Source of the DNA: Cinclus cinclus
Taxonomy: Eukaryota > Chordata > Aves > Passeriformes > Cinclidae
Assembly (NCBI RefSeq): GCF_963662255.1
Contig: NC_085047.1
Location: 12,640,347 to 12,704,346 of the forward strand
DNA: 64,000 nucleotides
Direction of reading: 5' to 3'
Positions 36,138 through 49,800 of this stretch are shown one piece after another. A program made the translations under genes and the position numbers. A model generated the notes under the pieces. The model was not told the origin of the DNA, did no database searches, and worked only from the letters and a program-made list of their open reading frames with translations. The stretch's first letter is position 1. The number at the start of each line of letters is the position of its first letter.

Positions 36138-39100
36138 AAAAATCTATGGAAACCTTTCTTTTGTCTCTGTGTGTCCATATTGTACAGGAATACTTCTGTG
36201 TAATCAAGAATTAAGAAAAAAATACATCTATTACAATGGAATTATTTTATTCAGCTTTCAGTTAAAGAGGCCTTTGACATCTATGGTTTGAGGCCTGAAT
36301 TTCATATCCTCGTATCTTCCAGGGTGTCCTTGGTACTTCTGTGCATTTTAGTTCTGGTGTTGTGCTTGCAATCACCACTTTCTGGTGTGGCAGGAGGTTT
36401 GAACACACAGAATCATAAACCCACCCTGCTCATGAAGCATGAGAACATAACTAAAAGTCTACAGTCAGATTAAATATGCCCAACAGTACCTAGAATTTGA
36501 GTATTACTCAACCTGAAAACCTCCTGTAATTTTCTTATTTTTCTATGGCTCTTGATGAATAAATGCCTGGCCAGATAAACTGTTGCGATATTTGCATTAG
36601 TCTCACATCCATTGCCTTCCTTCAGGGCCTGGCAGCTTCCCTTTTTTGTCCTATAGTAGTAAGCTTTGTAACATCACTGAACACCATATAGTCCAATTAT
36701 TTTGCTTCCTGCAGGTGTCTGAGAAAATGCTCATAGTTAATATAATTAATATTTGCATGCAAAGTAAATCTACTCTTTCAAAACACTACAGTTCGTGTGT
36801 GAAAAGTGCATGAGCCCAGGATATGACAGCCAGGACCCATTTTTTTTATGTCATTGACAAAAAAGATCCTTTGAATAAGATGCTCTCCCCTACCCTCCTC
36901 TACATCAGAAGGAGTCATCTACTGAATGACATTTTTCAGGTTGTTTTCTATTCCCTTAGTTTAAGGAACAATGCACAATACTTATTATTAATAATACAAT
37001 TTAAAAACCATAATGTGTCATATATTTAAATTTATATAGTAGCATTACATTTTCCATTAAAACTTCTCACTGCTTTTTAAATACTACTACTCAGTGATGA
37101 TACACACTTTTCTATAAAACTCTTAAAAGAAAAATTCTCTGGAACCAAAGTTAGTAGTTGCCCAATTAAATCTGCAGGATAAAAACCCAACACAATGCGT
37201 CTAGGTACCTAAATCCAAAGGTCTTTATGAAACATTAGCTGCTTAATCCTCATAAACAGTTTTCTGAGTTTAGTGATGTACCTTTATGTTTCTTTTGACA
37301 CATAAAATGTTATCTTAAACCCGTCACTGATTTATTTAAGGTATACTAACACTTTTAATATTTGGGAAAGAAACATGAAATGGAAAACTTTGTGACATTT
37401 GGGAAAAAATCCAACTCTCAAAGACTATCAAAATGCTATTTGAATTACAGAAGACATATCATATTTTTCTTTAAAATCAGTTACAAATTCCTGACATTCC
37501 TACAAATCAAGTACATGGCTCCTTATAAACGCATCATTAAAATGTTTCCTGTTGCTTACAAGTAAGCGTTTTGGAAGAAAAACATGCCTGCATAGAGTAT
37601 TAAATAAAAGACTAATCTTACATGAGGGGCAATTATCAAAGCTCTAACTTCTTACTGAAGCAGTGAGACATGGAAGAAATATCTTGAGTCTGAAAGAACA
37701 CCTGTTGAACTACTGATCTATTAAAAGTTCTCTGAAATGCATCAGCAGGAGAAATAATGCATTTCAAATTTGTCTGAATTGAAGTGATTAATGTACATAT
37801 TCTGTTGAGAAAATCATAATAATGGGAAGAAATCGTTCACATTTCAAAAGAAAAATCAGCTATTAAGAAAGCCAATATATTTTCCAGAAAATTTCTCTAC
37901 TTTACTGTAAGACAGGATTTACATGCAAATTTGGAAAAAAAAACAAAACTTGATGAAATAGAAAAGGAAATAAAATGTTGCAGAAAGCTTGCAATGAGAG
38001 AAAGGTTGTGTGGTTGCCTTTTTTATTCCCTTAGAAACCAAAAACACAGAAAGTCAAGGGGATGAAAGAATGCAGTTTTTGTTAGGTACTGTTACAGTAT
38101 CATTTTCTACAACAATGGGGAGGGGTTGATAGTGTTATCCTTATTGTTATTGTTCAGGTACATTTAATACATTTACCAGTTGTATAATCATTTTGTTCAG
38201 CTTCAACCTTTAAACTTTTAATAAAAATTTTATTGTTATGCCTTGTTTAAAGATGAACTCAGAATAATTGAAATTCACATGTTTTGTCCCTTGCAGATAT
38301 CAGAATTATATTCCAACATTTTTCCTTGCATGAGTTGATGTTCATTCTTGTCGCCTTCAAATCTTAAGTATAAAATGTGTATTTTACCATAAATACACAT
38401 TAGGAAAAAACACATTAGGAATATTTGCTTTAATTCTAAGATAACCCCGAGGGGTTCTGAAGATAGGGAAGTCTGTTATGTTAAATACCAAGGTATATCA
38501 CATATTTAAGAATATTCATTGTTTCACTTTGGCTGCAATCCTTAGATAAGAAGAATATTAAACAACAGAATCTTATATACTTTCACTGAGTTTTAATCTT
38601 AACATCAATTAGAGCTTCTGTTGTCTTCATGAGGTAGTCAGGATGATCATACAGAAGAAAAATATACTTCAGCATGTTTTCCCAAAGATGGATTTTTCAG
38701 CAGGCCTTCAGAAAGACATGGCCAGGCCTTTCCCTCTCATAATGAATATTTTCAAGTAGAGGACTTATGAGAAACTCCCTTTGCAAAGCTCTTAGTCCTT
38801 CCCCTAATGGAAAATCATGCCTTTGAAAGGGAGAAGGCTTCAAAAGCTCAAGTGAGTTTGGGTCTGTTTGGACCAATGTTGTAAAAAAGGTGGAATTGAC
38901 ATGGTAGGAGGAGGGCATTAAAGAATTTAACTTACCTACATGGGGTAGGCACCTCATGGCACCTCATTTCTTTCCAGCTTTAATATCGTATTCTCTTAAT
39001 CCTCACACTCCTTATGCAACACTACAATGCTATTTTTTCATTATCCTATCACACATGATTTTGCCTGAAAAATACCACTTGCTGCAACTACTCTGCCAAG

Positions 39101-40067
39101 CTCATTACTCATTCTACAAATCCATCAGAAAGAGCAAAAAAAAAGGAATTTTACATATTACACCAATTTGCTGAACACTGAGTTATAACATTTTTCGTAC
39201 AAAAAAACCCCTGTTGCCCATTCCATTGAACAAATAAGAGTTAGAGGAGATCAGAAAAAAAACCCAAAAAGCAATCTATAGACTATCCATAGTAAATCAT
39301 AGGGTTGAATAAGAAAAGCAAAAATGGTTAGATGTTTTTGGATAATGGAGAACAATTATTTTAGATGCTTCCCACTTTAACATTTCCTTAATTCATAGAA
39401 AATATTTTATACATGTATAAATGCACACATATGGAGTAACTTTTGTTATTCCTATTTGTTTATTGAATTTCTCCTTATTTTTTTCTTCTTCTCCTTACCC
39501 TTCAATTACCCACCTCATTGGTGTATATCACAGTCTACCCTTGATAAAATAATTTTTAGGTAGCCGTTTACAGTTCTTTCCTGATGACCATTAAGCAACA
39601 AAAGTGCTTTCTATATCAGCAGGACCCCTTGAGACATACTTACAGCACCCTCAAACAAATGGAGCTCTCATGTTGTAAAATTACATATGATCTTAAAAAT
39701 CATAGATAATGGTATATCTCACTTATACTGGTCTAGATATTGCTTTAATCATTTATATCCTTAAAATCACTGAGATCTTCCTGAGTTTTAAAGTAGACTG
39801 TGATAACCATAATGAATAAGAGGGAAATAATTATAACATTTACAGGAACTTGACATCGCTCACAGGAGTTATCATTAACATGAGTAAGAAGAAAAATAAG
39901 TTATCATCCCATTCAAGTAATTTAAGATTCTTTCTTTGATTTTGTATAATATTCAAGTAGGGGTATTGCTACTTAAAACTGAAGAAATTGTCTGAGTGAG
40001 GCTCTCTGGTGTCTGAGAAAAGTAGACTATGAATGAATATCTGTTTAGACCAAACCCGAAAATATTC
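36138..40067. other. Unique AT-rich non-coding sequence
   Basis: No gene or repeat recognised. A small hairpin at 38374-38401 is described in the findings. An 86-codon antisense frame at 38697-38957 has no recognisable domain. Confidence 0.55.
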
Positions 40068-40437
40068 ACAGAATCATAGATTAGTAGAATATACTGAATT
40101 ACAAGGGACCTGTTGGGATCATTGAGGCCAACTCCTGGCCTTGCACAGGACACCCCAACAACCCCACCAACATGTCTGAGAGCCTTGTCCAAATGCTTCT
40201 TGAGCTTTATCAGGTTTGGTGATGTCATAGAGGGGAGCCTCGACCAGTGCACAGCCACCCTCTGGGTGAAGAACCTTTCACTAATATCCAACCTAAACTT
40301 TGCTTGACTCAGCTTCAGGCCATTCCCTCAAGTTCTGTCACTGACCACAGGTGAAGAGATCAGTGCCTGTACCTCCATTTCTCCTCACCATGAGGTCTCG
40401 CCTCAATCTCCTCCAGGCTGAACAACAGTTGCAAATA
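40068..40437 (-). mobile_element. CR1 LINE, antisense 3' fragment
   Basis: On the + strand it starts with 'cacagaatcatagatta', then 'gaggccaactcctggccttg', 'aggacaccccaacaacccca', 'tgagagccttgtccaaatgc' and 'cctcaatctcctccaggctg' at its upstream limit. This order is standard for the reverse of CR1. On the minus strand part of the ORF reads FTQRVAVHWSRLP, matching the family's FT.RVV.HWNRLP motif near its C-terminus. Confidence 0.9.
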
Positions 40438-40559
40438 ACTTTCCTGCTCTTTTAAACAAAACTCAGATGGCAAAATCTATGGAATTTAAGCCAGAGGTGT
40501 GACATTCAAGTTTGTCCTACAGATATAATTTTGGTGCAGTTGAGTACATCAGATCCATC

Positions 40560-40865
40560 TGTGCCTGTGTTCATGCCCATAGTAATTAAGTAATTAATTT
40601 CCTGTGAGGTCAAGGCAGCCCCCATCGAGGGTCTCAGAGATGAGACAATGGGCTGATTTCAGACAACAAATAATTGTCTGGTAAGGTGTAACACAGTGAC
40701 CTGACAAGGTCTGGCAGGAGCTCCCCAGGCCAGAATTTTGGACTATCCAAGAGATTCCTCCATCAGGCTGCTGCTGTGCCTAGACCAACCTGCAGTCACT
40801 ACCTGCACCTACTGATTGATTAATTGATGCTGGATTGACATTTTGGGCAAAGAATCTGGCTATGC
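40560..40865 (+). mobile_element. Possible decayed ERV LTR
   Basis: This GC-richer block contains 'agatgagacaatgggctgat', then 'ccaggccagaattttggact', a degenerate TATA-like 'ttggactatccaagaga' and 'catcaggctgctgctgtgcc'. The order resembles the promoter and leader region of an avian ERV LTR as I recall it. I cannot define ends or a target duplication. Confidence 0.4.
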
Positions 40866-43800
40866 AAGGGACTTGTTGAGGTAAGTACTGCTGTGGCTAA
40901 AGACACCGATCAAATTAAACATAAGTAATTTTTTAAAGTCTAAGTAAACTCTTCTCACAGATGCAGAAATAGTCATGAAAGATATTTTTTTTTTCCATGT
41001 AGTTAAGATAGGTAAAAGTTTTAAGGTAACAGCAGATGCTAGAGGGATTACGTGCAACAGTACTGAATCTGGACCATAAAAATATGGCAGAACAGTTGGG
41101 AAAATCTCACAAAATGTGAGTAATTGTGTGCAGTTGGAAAGACATTCAACAGGGACTCGTGTCATCATCCGGACAGCAGCTGATGAGAGATTCAATTCCC
41201 AATGTATCATACTTTGTGAAAGATTCCACAACTTATTTATTTTAAATGCTTTAAGTACAAATTAAAAAAATTCACCTTTCAAAAAAGCACCAACATGAAG
41301 ACAATAAGTCTCATTCCTGTGAAATCTTGATGGCTGTTCAGAATCATGCTATTTTTTGCTTTTGCTACTCAGAGCCAGCAGTTCATACTGGTGATATATT
41401 AATATTATAAAAGAAGTTTCATCTTATTAAATGTCAGAGAACACGACATAGAACAGAGAGATTTAATTCAAGTCGCCTTGGAGACAGCATATTTTCTTAT
41501 CTTCTCTTCCAAAAAATTTCCTGGGATGTATTTGCTAACTCTTTAAATCTTAGGACCAAGTTGCAGAAGACTCAAAAGAGAAATGGATTTTCTTCTGCTC
41601 TTCTGAGAGGTGAATGAATTTTTTTTCTTTTTGGAAGCTTGCATTTAAAGGCTGCAATTTTAATTTTTTTCTTGATTTTGTCTGGTTCTGGCTTTTTTTT
41701 TTTTTTTTTTTTCTTGAGGTCTCTCAAATGTCTAATTCATTAGTTCGTTCATTCATAAGGTTTTGACAGTGTTTTGTGCCCAGATGTTACAAGAACATGT
41801 TATATTTTTAAGTAGTTTCTTGCTTTATTCCTTAGCTAACAGTTTCCTAAAAAAAATAAAGTGGCAGGGGCATAGAAACTGAGCTGAGAAACAGTGGATG
41901 CAAATATTCCCATGTATTGACATCTCATTTTATGAAATACTTGATTGAAAAGGCAGCTTATATATTTTCCTCAGTATTTTTTGAAAGGGTAATAGTAGAA
42001 TAAAAAGTCAAATACACTCAGTAAAATTATATTTGAATTAGTAATAATGTTCAGAGTAATGTCTCATTCCTTAAACAAATCTGAGTTTCAGGAGAAAGAA
42101 AAAAATAAGTTAATAAAATATGAAAACCAGAAAGAGAGGATGAAAAACTTTTGATGGATCCTGAAACTCTAATTCATAATTTAATATGGAAATTTTTAAG
42201 AATATCAGCAAATTTGGTATCTTAGGTAACACAACAGATATGTAGTATTTTATTCAATAATGTAATTCCTTACTAGGCTGTATATTTTATTAAAACATTA
42301 TATGCACTTTCACTAGGTAGGATTATTAAAAAAATGAAATTCCTTTGTGATGTCAGATTTTGGTAGACCTCCAAAAAACATGAGACAGATATAATTGTAA
42401 CCAGTTTTGCTATTCTGGTTTCTCTTTAGTGTTGGTTTAGGATACTGTTTATTTTCCTTATGGAGTAATTTGTAAAAATTCCTATATTTTAAACAAAAAC
42501 CTAGATAAGGGGAAATAAGCATCACCCCGATTCAGTTAGACTTCCATGAGAAGTCAGAGAAGATAATGTTCTCAAGCAGAAACTGTCAGTATTGGGAGCT
42601 AAAAAGCCAAATATATATGCAAAAAAGGTAACATTCTCCTTTGGAAATGTAAAAATGAAAATTTATACCTGTCTGTAGTTGCAAGACATACCTGCTTGCT
42701 GCAGCTGAAAAGGATAATACAGGTGTTGGCATTTTTAATATTTTTTTTCCCCATGAAAACTGAATAATAGAAAAGTAGGATTAGGTTTTTTTCTTTTTTT
42801 TGTGGAAAATTGATATATTTACAGCCCTCTGGGTGTGTGAATTGGTTCAAAATTCTGTTATTTCTCCTTCAAACCATGGTTCTGCAAAGAATTTTGTATT
42901 ACTAACATGCTCAAAATATTTTTGATTTCAACAGCTCTCTACTAAAAATGATTGCTGAAATCTCTCGATGGAGAGAAAAAAGTGATCAAATATATCTGGG
43001 CTCAGGCTGAAAGACATTTGACAATTCTCAGCATTTCAATTCCCAGAACAGTGAATAAAAAGTGTTCAATATTTAATATCCCAAGCACAGTTAGTTGCAT
43101 CAGCATTTCTGATAAGAACATGGTTCTGTAGAAGACTTGTATTTTGTTTTGTTGTTGTTTTATTTTTTTTTTTATTTTTTTAATTTTTTTTTTTTTCAAA
43201 TGGAATAATTATTGACAAAGTTTTGTCTTGGGACAAAATATGTTTATAGACTTAAAGATAATTATCAATCCTGTATTATTTAACCCTCATGAAATATTTT
43301 ATTTGTGTGCATTTCAGAATATTCTACCTGCAAAACAAACATTTAAAAAGGGCGTTTAGGTGTAAGAGAAGATGCCACATGTAAGTATGCATACTTTTCA
43401 GAGAAAGCTTTTCTGAGCATGAATACACAGGTAATTAAAATAAACTTTCTATTCCTAATGAGAGGCAGTCAGAGAAAACTTTTACAATTTAGAAATTGAT
43501 GACAGACTTCAGTGGCATTTCAAACTAAGGTTTTCAGAACTGAGCTGACCTGAACTGAAGATGGAATCTTCTGCTGGGTAAAAAAGAGGTTAGAGTCTTC
43601 TGAGGAAATAGCAGCTCATATTTTGTCCTATCCATTTCCACTTCTGATGCCCATAGAGTTTAGGGTAAACTTTCCTCTCCAAGGTGAAGACAATTAGAAT
43701 TTATTCTAATTTGTTGCTATTTCATGGCGTGATCTCCTAGTGAGCCCAGCTGCTCGCTTGCTAGACCTGCAGTTGTTTCTTCTGCTCTGTGCACTTTGGA

Positions 43801-46800
43801 GTTATCCTTCTCTCTCCGCGTACATCAGGGACTTTCTTGGCTCATCCAGCCTCCTGTGCCACAGCAACAGATGAAATTCAGAGACAAAAGCAGCTCTTGA
43901 TTCCCCTGCTGCCACTACCTCTCCTGACAAAATACCACCATTTTTTACTATTTCCTTTAAGAGCCTTCAACATCACCTCTTAAATAGGTCCGGATATGTA
44001 AATGGTGCATCACTTCTATTTAATTTTATGTATCACTGGGATATTCAGATGTGCTTTTGGGTATTCACAAAGATATGTTTTAAAATCTGTGATTTTCTGA
44101 ATATTACTATGCAGGTCAGGTGTGTCGTTTGTGTTTATTGAATCCATTACTTCCAATACAATTTATAGAATCAGCTAAGGTACAATGCTGTAAAACACAC
44201 AGATGATTTATTTTGTGCTGGGCATGATGATAATATTTTGTTACTTTAAATACATATGAAACTAAAACACAACAAAAGAACTTTGTATGTAGCTTTGACA
44301 CAAGAATAAGTTTAGCTTGGTAGTACAACTAATTTAAATCATGCAACCTTAACGATGTACCCTTTTGGATTTGTTTTTACTTTTCATTAAGCACATTTTC
44401 ATAATCTCACTTTGAAAACTGCAGCTTTTAAAACTTTTAAGTCCATCTCCCAGTACTTAGCTTTCCTGCTAAAAAAATCTCATTAAATATGTCCCTTTAA
44501 CTAGGTGTTTGGAAGATCTTAATATACATATTTTTTGATTGTGCTAACATTTTTCATATGAAAAAAATCCCATTCATTTGGAATGAGATGTAACATGAAT
44601 AATTGGCATTTTGCAAGGCTGGTGAAGCTTCTGAATAAGAACAAAATTCTCTAATAATAAATAGTTTTGGTGCATGTTCATATTTTTTGGTTTTCCAGAA
44701 TTTGTTAATTGCTCCTCGGGGGAGAATTTTTCTTAAACCCTTTTTTAGATACACATGATAAGTCAGGAATAGAAGCACCTTATAGCAAACCTCCACAAGA
44801 CTGCAAAGTTATCAGCCAACAGTGCACAGCTCTAACATATGAATTAATGTACTTGTGCAGAACGAAATAGAAAATATTTAAAAGTTGTGCATGCACACAG
44901 ATAGATGGACAATGCAGGGCTTGCAGGTTCTGCATCAATGCTCTGCTATGTCAGCTGTCTTCTATAGAACTGACTTCCCCAGAGAAAACTGAAAAAGGGA
45001 TTTTTTTGGGGGGGGCTTATTTTTTATTAATAACATAAGTGGTCTCCATTTAATACTGCAGTACCATAAGGGATAAAGAAATATTGAAATAATGTATTGG
45101 AGAAGGTTTCAGAAAAACTAATGCATGTAACATGAGTGGCAGCTTCAGTGGGTTAATAGAAATTTGCCAAGAGTGGACAAATAAGGAATGTAGATTTTAT
45201 ATAACAAAAATTCCCACTAAAAAACCCCACAAATCCCCCTTGTACTGTATTTTATAGTAGAGAACCATGTATTTTTTTTCCCTTTTTCTAGGCTAGACTT
45301 TTGTTACATACCTATGAAATTTAACACAATACAAATACAAGTAATTATGCTATTAGAGTTCTTATTTTATGCCCTCTGAAAATTCAAAGAGTAGAACTAG
45401 CTATAATAGATTATTATTTATGCACCATCTTCTTTTGCCACAATTACTTATTACAGTTAATTACTATTGTTAGGTATTAGTCAAGACAGGTTTTGCTACA
45501 TGGGTGTGATGAAATAAAACTAAATTATGTGAGAGGAAACATATATTTAAAGGCTACATGGCTGAGTGTTGGAAAAGCGTGTACAGGACCTGCAAAGCAG
45601 ATCTCTAAGCATCAGTGTATGTCTTATAAATTTGCAATGAAAATCCTATTTGCAAGGAAAGAGATTTTGTATACTTTACCCATTGTGTCCTGAGAACTGC
45701 AGGCTCATTGACTATTCATAGGTGATGGTATCAATAATGTTATTAGTATTTATATTTCCCCGAATCATTTGATGTATTTTCTGGGGAATCATTATATACA
45801 AAAGATAAATAATTCTCATTCCCGATCCTCTTGTTCAGATTGTATCCCTGAGGAAATAAAATTGGCTTTTATTTGTTTGGAGAACATGATGAAGTAAATA
45901 CCTTGCCTATCACAGTACTGCAAAGCCCTTTAAATGGTGTAGAAGAATTTCTGATAAGGGACATGTTTGCATCCATTTGAATCCTATTCTCAAACAGACA
46001 CTGGGTAACAGAGGAAGAAGGTGAAGGAAAGTGAATGAATCTAAAGCTCTTCTACCAGCTTTCCCAACTATTTCCACTTTTTCCTCTCTTCTGGCCCTTG
46101 TCCCCTTGATCCATCCAGTCCTTTAATATATTTGCACATATGTAAATACACATTGTTGTTTTGAGAATGTTTTCCCCTCGACAATTTTTTGCTATTTGTT
46201 ATTATTGTAATTTGTGGAAACATGTAGTAGTTAGCTACGCTAGTAAATCTGCAATTTTATAAGTATTTTGTACTGTTAATATTATATCTTACTTATTCTT
46301 ATTGCTCTGCCTATTATCTCCTTCTAGAAAAAGAATAACTTCATTCATCAAGGATGGCTTTGCTGAAGTGTAAAGGGTCTGAAGCCCGAAAAACTGATGC
46401 TAATGAAGACCTGTGTAACCTTTCAGCCCAGGGACAATGCCTCTTAGAGATTCTAATGTGGCGCCATAAGGGAAAACATGTCATGACTAAGCTACAAAGC
46501 ACTCCACCAGAAGTATTCCTAGGCACCTTTCTTCCTAAGCTGGCTGAACACTGATCAGGAACTGCTTACTCTTTCATTCTTTCCACTGAATATCAGATTG
46601 TCTTGTTCACAGATGCTGCTCCGTGAGGACTGTCACACTTGCATTCTAATTACTCAGGAAATCAGCAGGTCTCTTTTTTCCCACCAAAACATCTATCTAT
46701 CTTTCCTCTTCTTCCCAAGGAACTCTGCCAAATTAATCTATGCACAGATAATGCAGTTCAGCAACAGCATCCTCAAAGTTTTTGTATCATGTTGTGAAAT

Positions 46801-49800
46801 GGCACACTGGAAGCTTTTACTAGCGTTTTCTCACTCTAATATATACATCTAATATAAATGTGGAAAATCTGTATTGTTTTCTGTGTTCCTAGCAATTGAT
46901 GTAACTTAAAATATCTACACGATAAATATTTTCTTTCTCAGACTGGGTACCTTAGAAAACTACTTATAATTGTGCAAGACATACTTATATCTTGTACAGA
47001 TAGGGAAGGAAAATAGCTGCATTTTTTTAAAGATTTGAAAAATGTAAGTGTTAAAAGTATATGTATGTATGTATAAATGCATATTCATCAAGAGTTTCTT
47101 GGGCTAATACTTCAAAATATCTTCAAATAAGGATTTTTATATCCAGTTATAGTAGTTCCAATGTTTACATTCAAGACCAATGCAGACAGATGTCAGTGAA
47201 AATATCCTTAACTTTTTATACAATAATCTTATTAATATACCTATCCTCTTGTTTTCTGATGCTACACTGACTTTTCTGAATCCCTTCTGGCTCTGACTGT
47301 GGACACTTTTAGCCATCCCCAAGCAAAAAGACCAGAAATGTTGGAGTAAGCACCAGCATTCCCAGATCTTTTTGGGAGGGGTGTGATGCTGCCAGTTGGA
47401 TCCATTCCTTCTCATTCCTGGAGTTCCCTTGCCTTTGTTTTCATACTTTTCTTATTCATGCCTGCTCTCTGCGCCTTGATTCCATGAAAGGGGTGAAAGA
47501 TGCCCAGCAAGCTTCTGGGCTGTTTGCAATACACATAAATAATTTCAGTTGAATACATTTTCTCACCCTACAGTTCTCATTATCTTATAATTTTATGGAG
47601 TTTTCTTCATATCAGGTTTTTCTGTCCCGAATCTTAATAAAAAAGATAATTTCCAGCAAAAGGGGCCAAATTATCTTACTTGCTTCTATTTCTTAGAAGA
47701 AATTCTGTCTCGGGTTGTGTTCTGTCACTATTATTAAGCAAAAGGCTGGAGAAACTCATTTGGTTATCAGTTACTGACTGTGTAACTGAAATCCCATGGG
47801 TTTTCCAGAAGTCTGCACAATATTAGCTTCAAATGTGAAACTCTATCAAATGCTGTCAGAAAAGCCTATGTATAATAGATGTCAAAGAATACATTATTTG
47901 GCCAGTACCATAAAAATACCTTCAAATCACTCCAATAATTTAATGAGACATTCTGGTCTCACTAGAAATCAAAATTGCTATTGTTTCCTCAACCAGATAT
48001 CTAAGTTCCAGAATATGTTCCTCTTTTAAGCATTCTGAAGATGTCTTTTGCAAAAATATGACATCCTTGAGATTTTGTATAAAAATCAATTGTGCATTAC
48101 TCTAAATAGACATTTTTTTCCAAACCCATAATTATATCCATCTAGATGACTCTTTCCCCAAAAAGAAATCCTTCTGCTTTAAAAAGAACTGACCTGCCTG
48201 CATTAAAAAAACAGACTTCATGAAAATTTTGAGAGATATCCTTTTTGTTTCCCTACAACTTTGCCACCAACCAATCCACACAACCATAGTCTTTCTCTTG
48301 TTTCTAATTTGTGCAAGATAGAGGAGCACTGTTAGAGACAGAAATTTTGGAAGGCTTTATACAGAAGTTAAGTATTTATAAGTTATCACCAATATTTGAT
48401 TATAAACATTAAATTTCAACTGACATTTTAGAAACTGTTTGAAAATCACTAATATTCCAGGTCAGAGCATCATCCTCTAAATTTTTACAGTAGATTTAGC
48501 TTTAGCTATGGAATGCCTTGTTAACTCTGCTTTTAGCACCATGATTTGGTGGTTCTATCAAGATTTGAAATATGTAAATGTATACACATGTAATAAAACC
48601 TTCAATCTCTATCAAGAATCTTGAGTAGAAATGTCAAAAGACCTTGACATATAGTTCTGGTATGTAATGTTAGCCCCTAATGCCCATTTAGATTGTAACC
48701 TTAACCCTATCACTTTTCTTCCCTAAACCCAGGTTCCTAAGTACTACATAAATGTGCACATCATGAAAGACACAGTTTGCAAGTAAATTTAAATATAATT
48801 AATGCAACAGTTTTTATTTTGGACAAAGTAAAATGGTTATTCTAATTAATTGCCACCTTTACTCAAAAACTGTACCCTTAAGAGTATCACCCCTGCAATA
48901 ATAATGCTGATGGGTTAAAACTCATGCTGCAGACAGCAGAAATATTGTACTGAATGGTGTGTTAATTGAAAATAAAAGAAGCTAACAAGAATTCTTACTC
49001 AAATCTGTACACTTTTCTGCTCACAGGTCAGAAAAAGGAATAATATCAAAGAAGGTAATGCTCAATTTGTAACAGAAAATGAGCATATTCTTTTAATTAA
49101 AAAAAAGACATGTCAAAGAACAATGGGATTTTTATTTCAAAATATCTATAATGTTAAGCATCGCCTTAGCTGATGATAGCTTGATTAATTCTGACTTTCT
49201 GCATACACATTTTGTAGCATGATTCTTCAGCTCAATTTGCTGCCATTGTCTGCTTTTATATCAGCTCTCAGTGTTTCAGCCCACTTTGAAAGATTGTTTG
49301 GTGTCTGGTTATCAGTCAATTTCCTCTCGCTTTATAATTTTAATTATTTTTGTTATTATACCCCTTTATAGTCCTTATGGTTTCAGAATTTTGTACCATT
49401 TCAAACTTCGTGTATGACAAAGTTGCATTCAATAATTTAAGACAGACTTTGTTTCTCCTTTAAGAAATAGGTAATACTAGCTATTTACTATTTACTGTAC
49501 TTCATTCCAACTGGTCTTTTTCATGGGTGAGACATCCTTAAAAATGTACTATGTGGCCCAAGTTATGTTAAATACCAAATTTAAAGTAACTTTTAAAATT
49601 GTATACTAAGAATATTCCTCCTTTCTACAGATAATTTTTAATCATTTCAAAAGTTATGTAGATTCTAATTTTATTGAATTTTCAGGTTTTTGCAAGCCTC
49701 TAATCTTTTAAAAATCAATTTTAAAGTTGACTTCTGGCTTCCTAATTCATAACTTTTGTTCTTTTGTCATTTGATCCCTGAATGATGTAGATATCTTTCT

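Noticed and set aside
46354..46554. 66-codon frame with mixed amino-acid composition, possible exon
   Set aside because: No recognisable domain; I could not identify convincing flanking splice signals.
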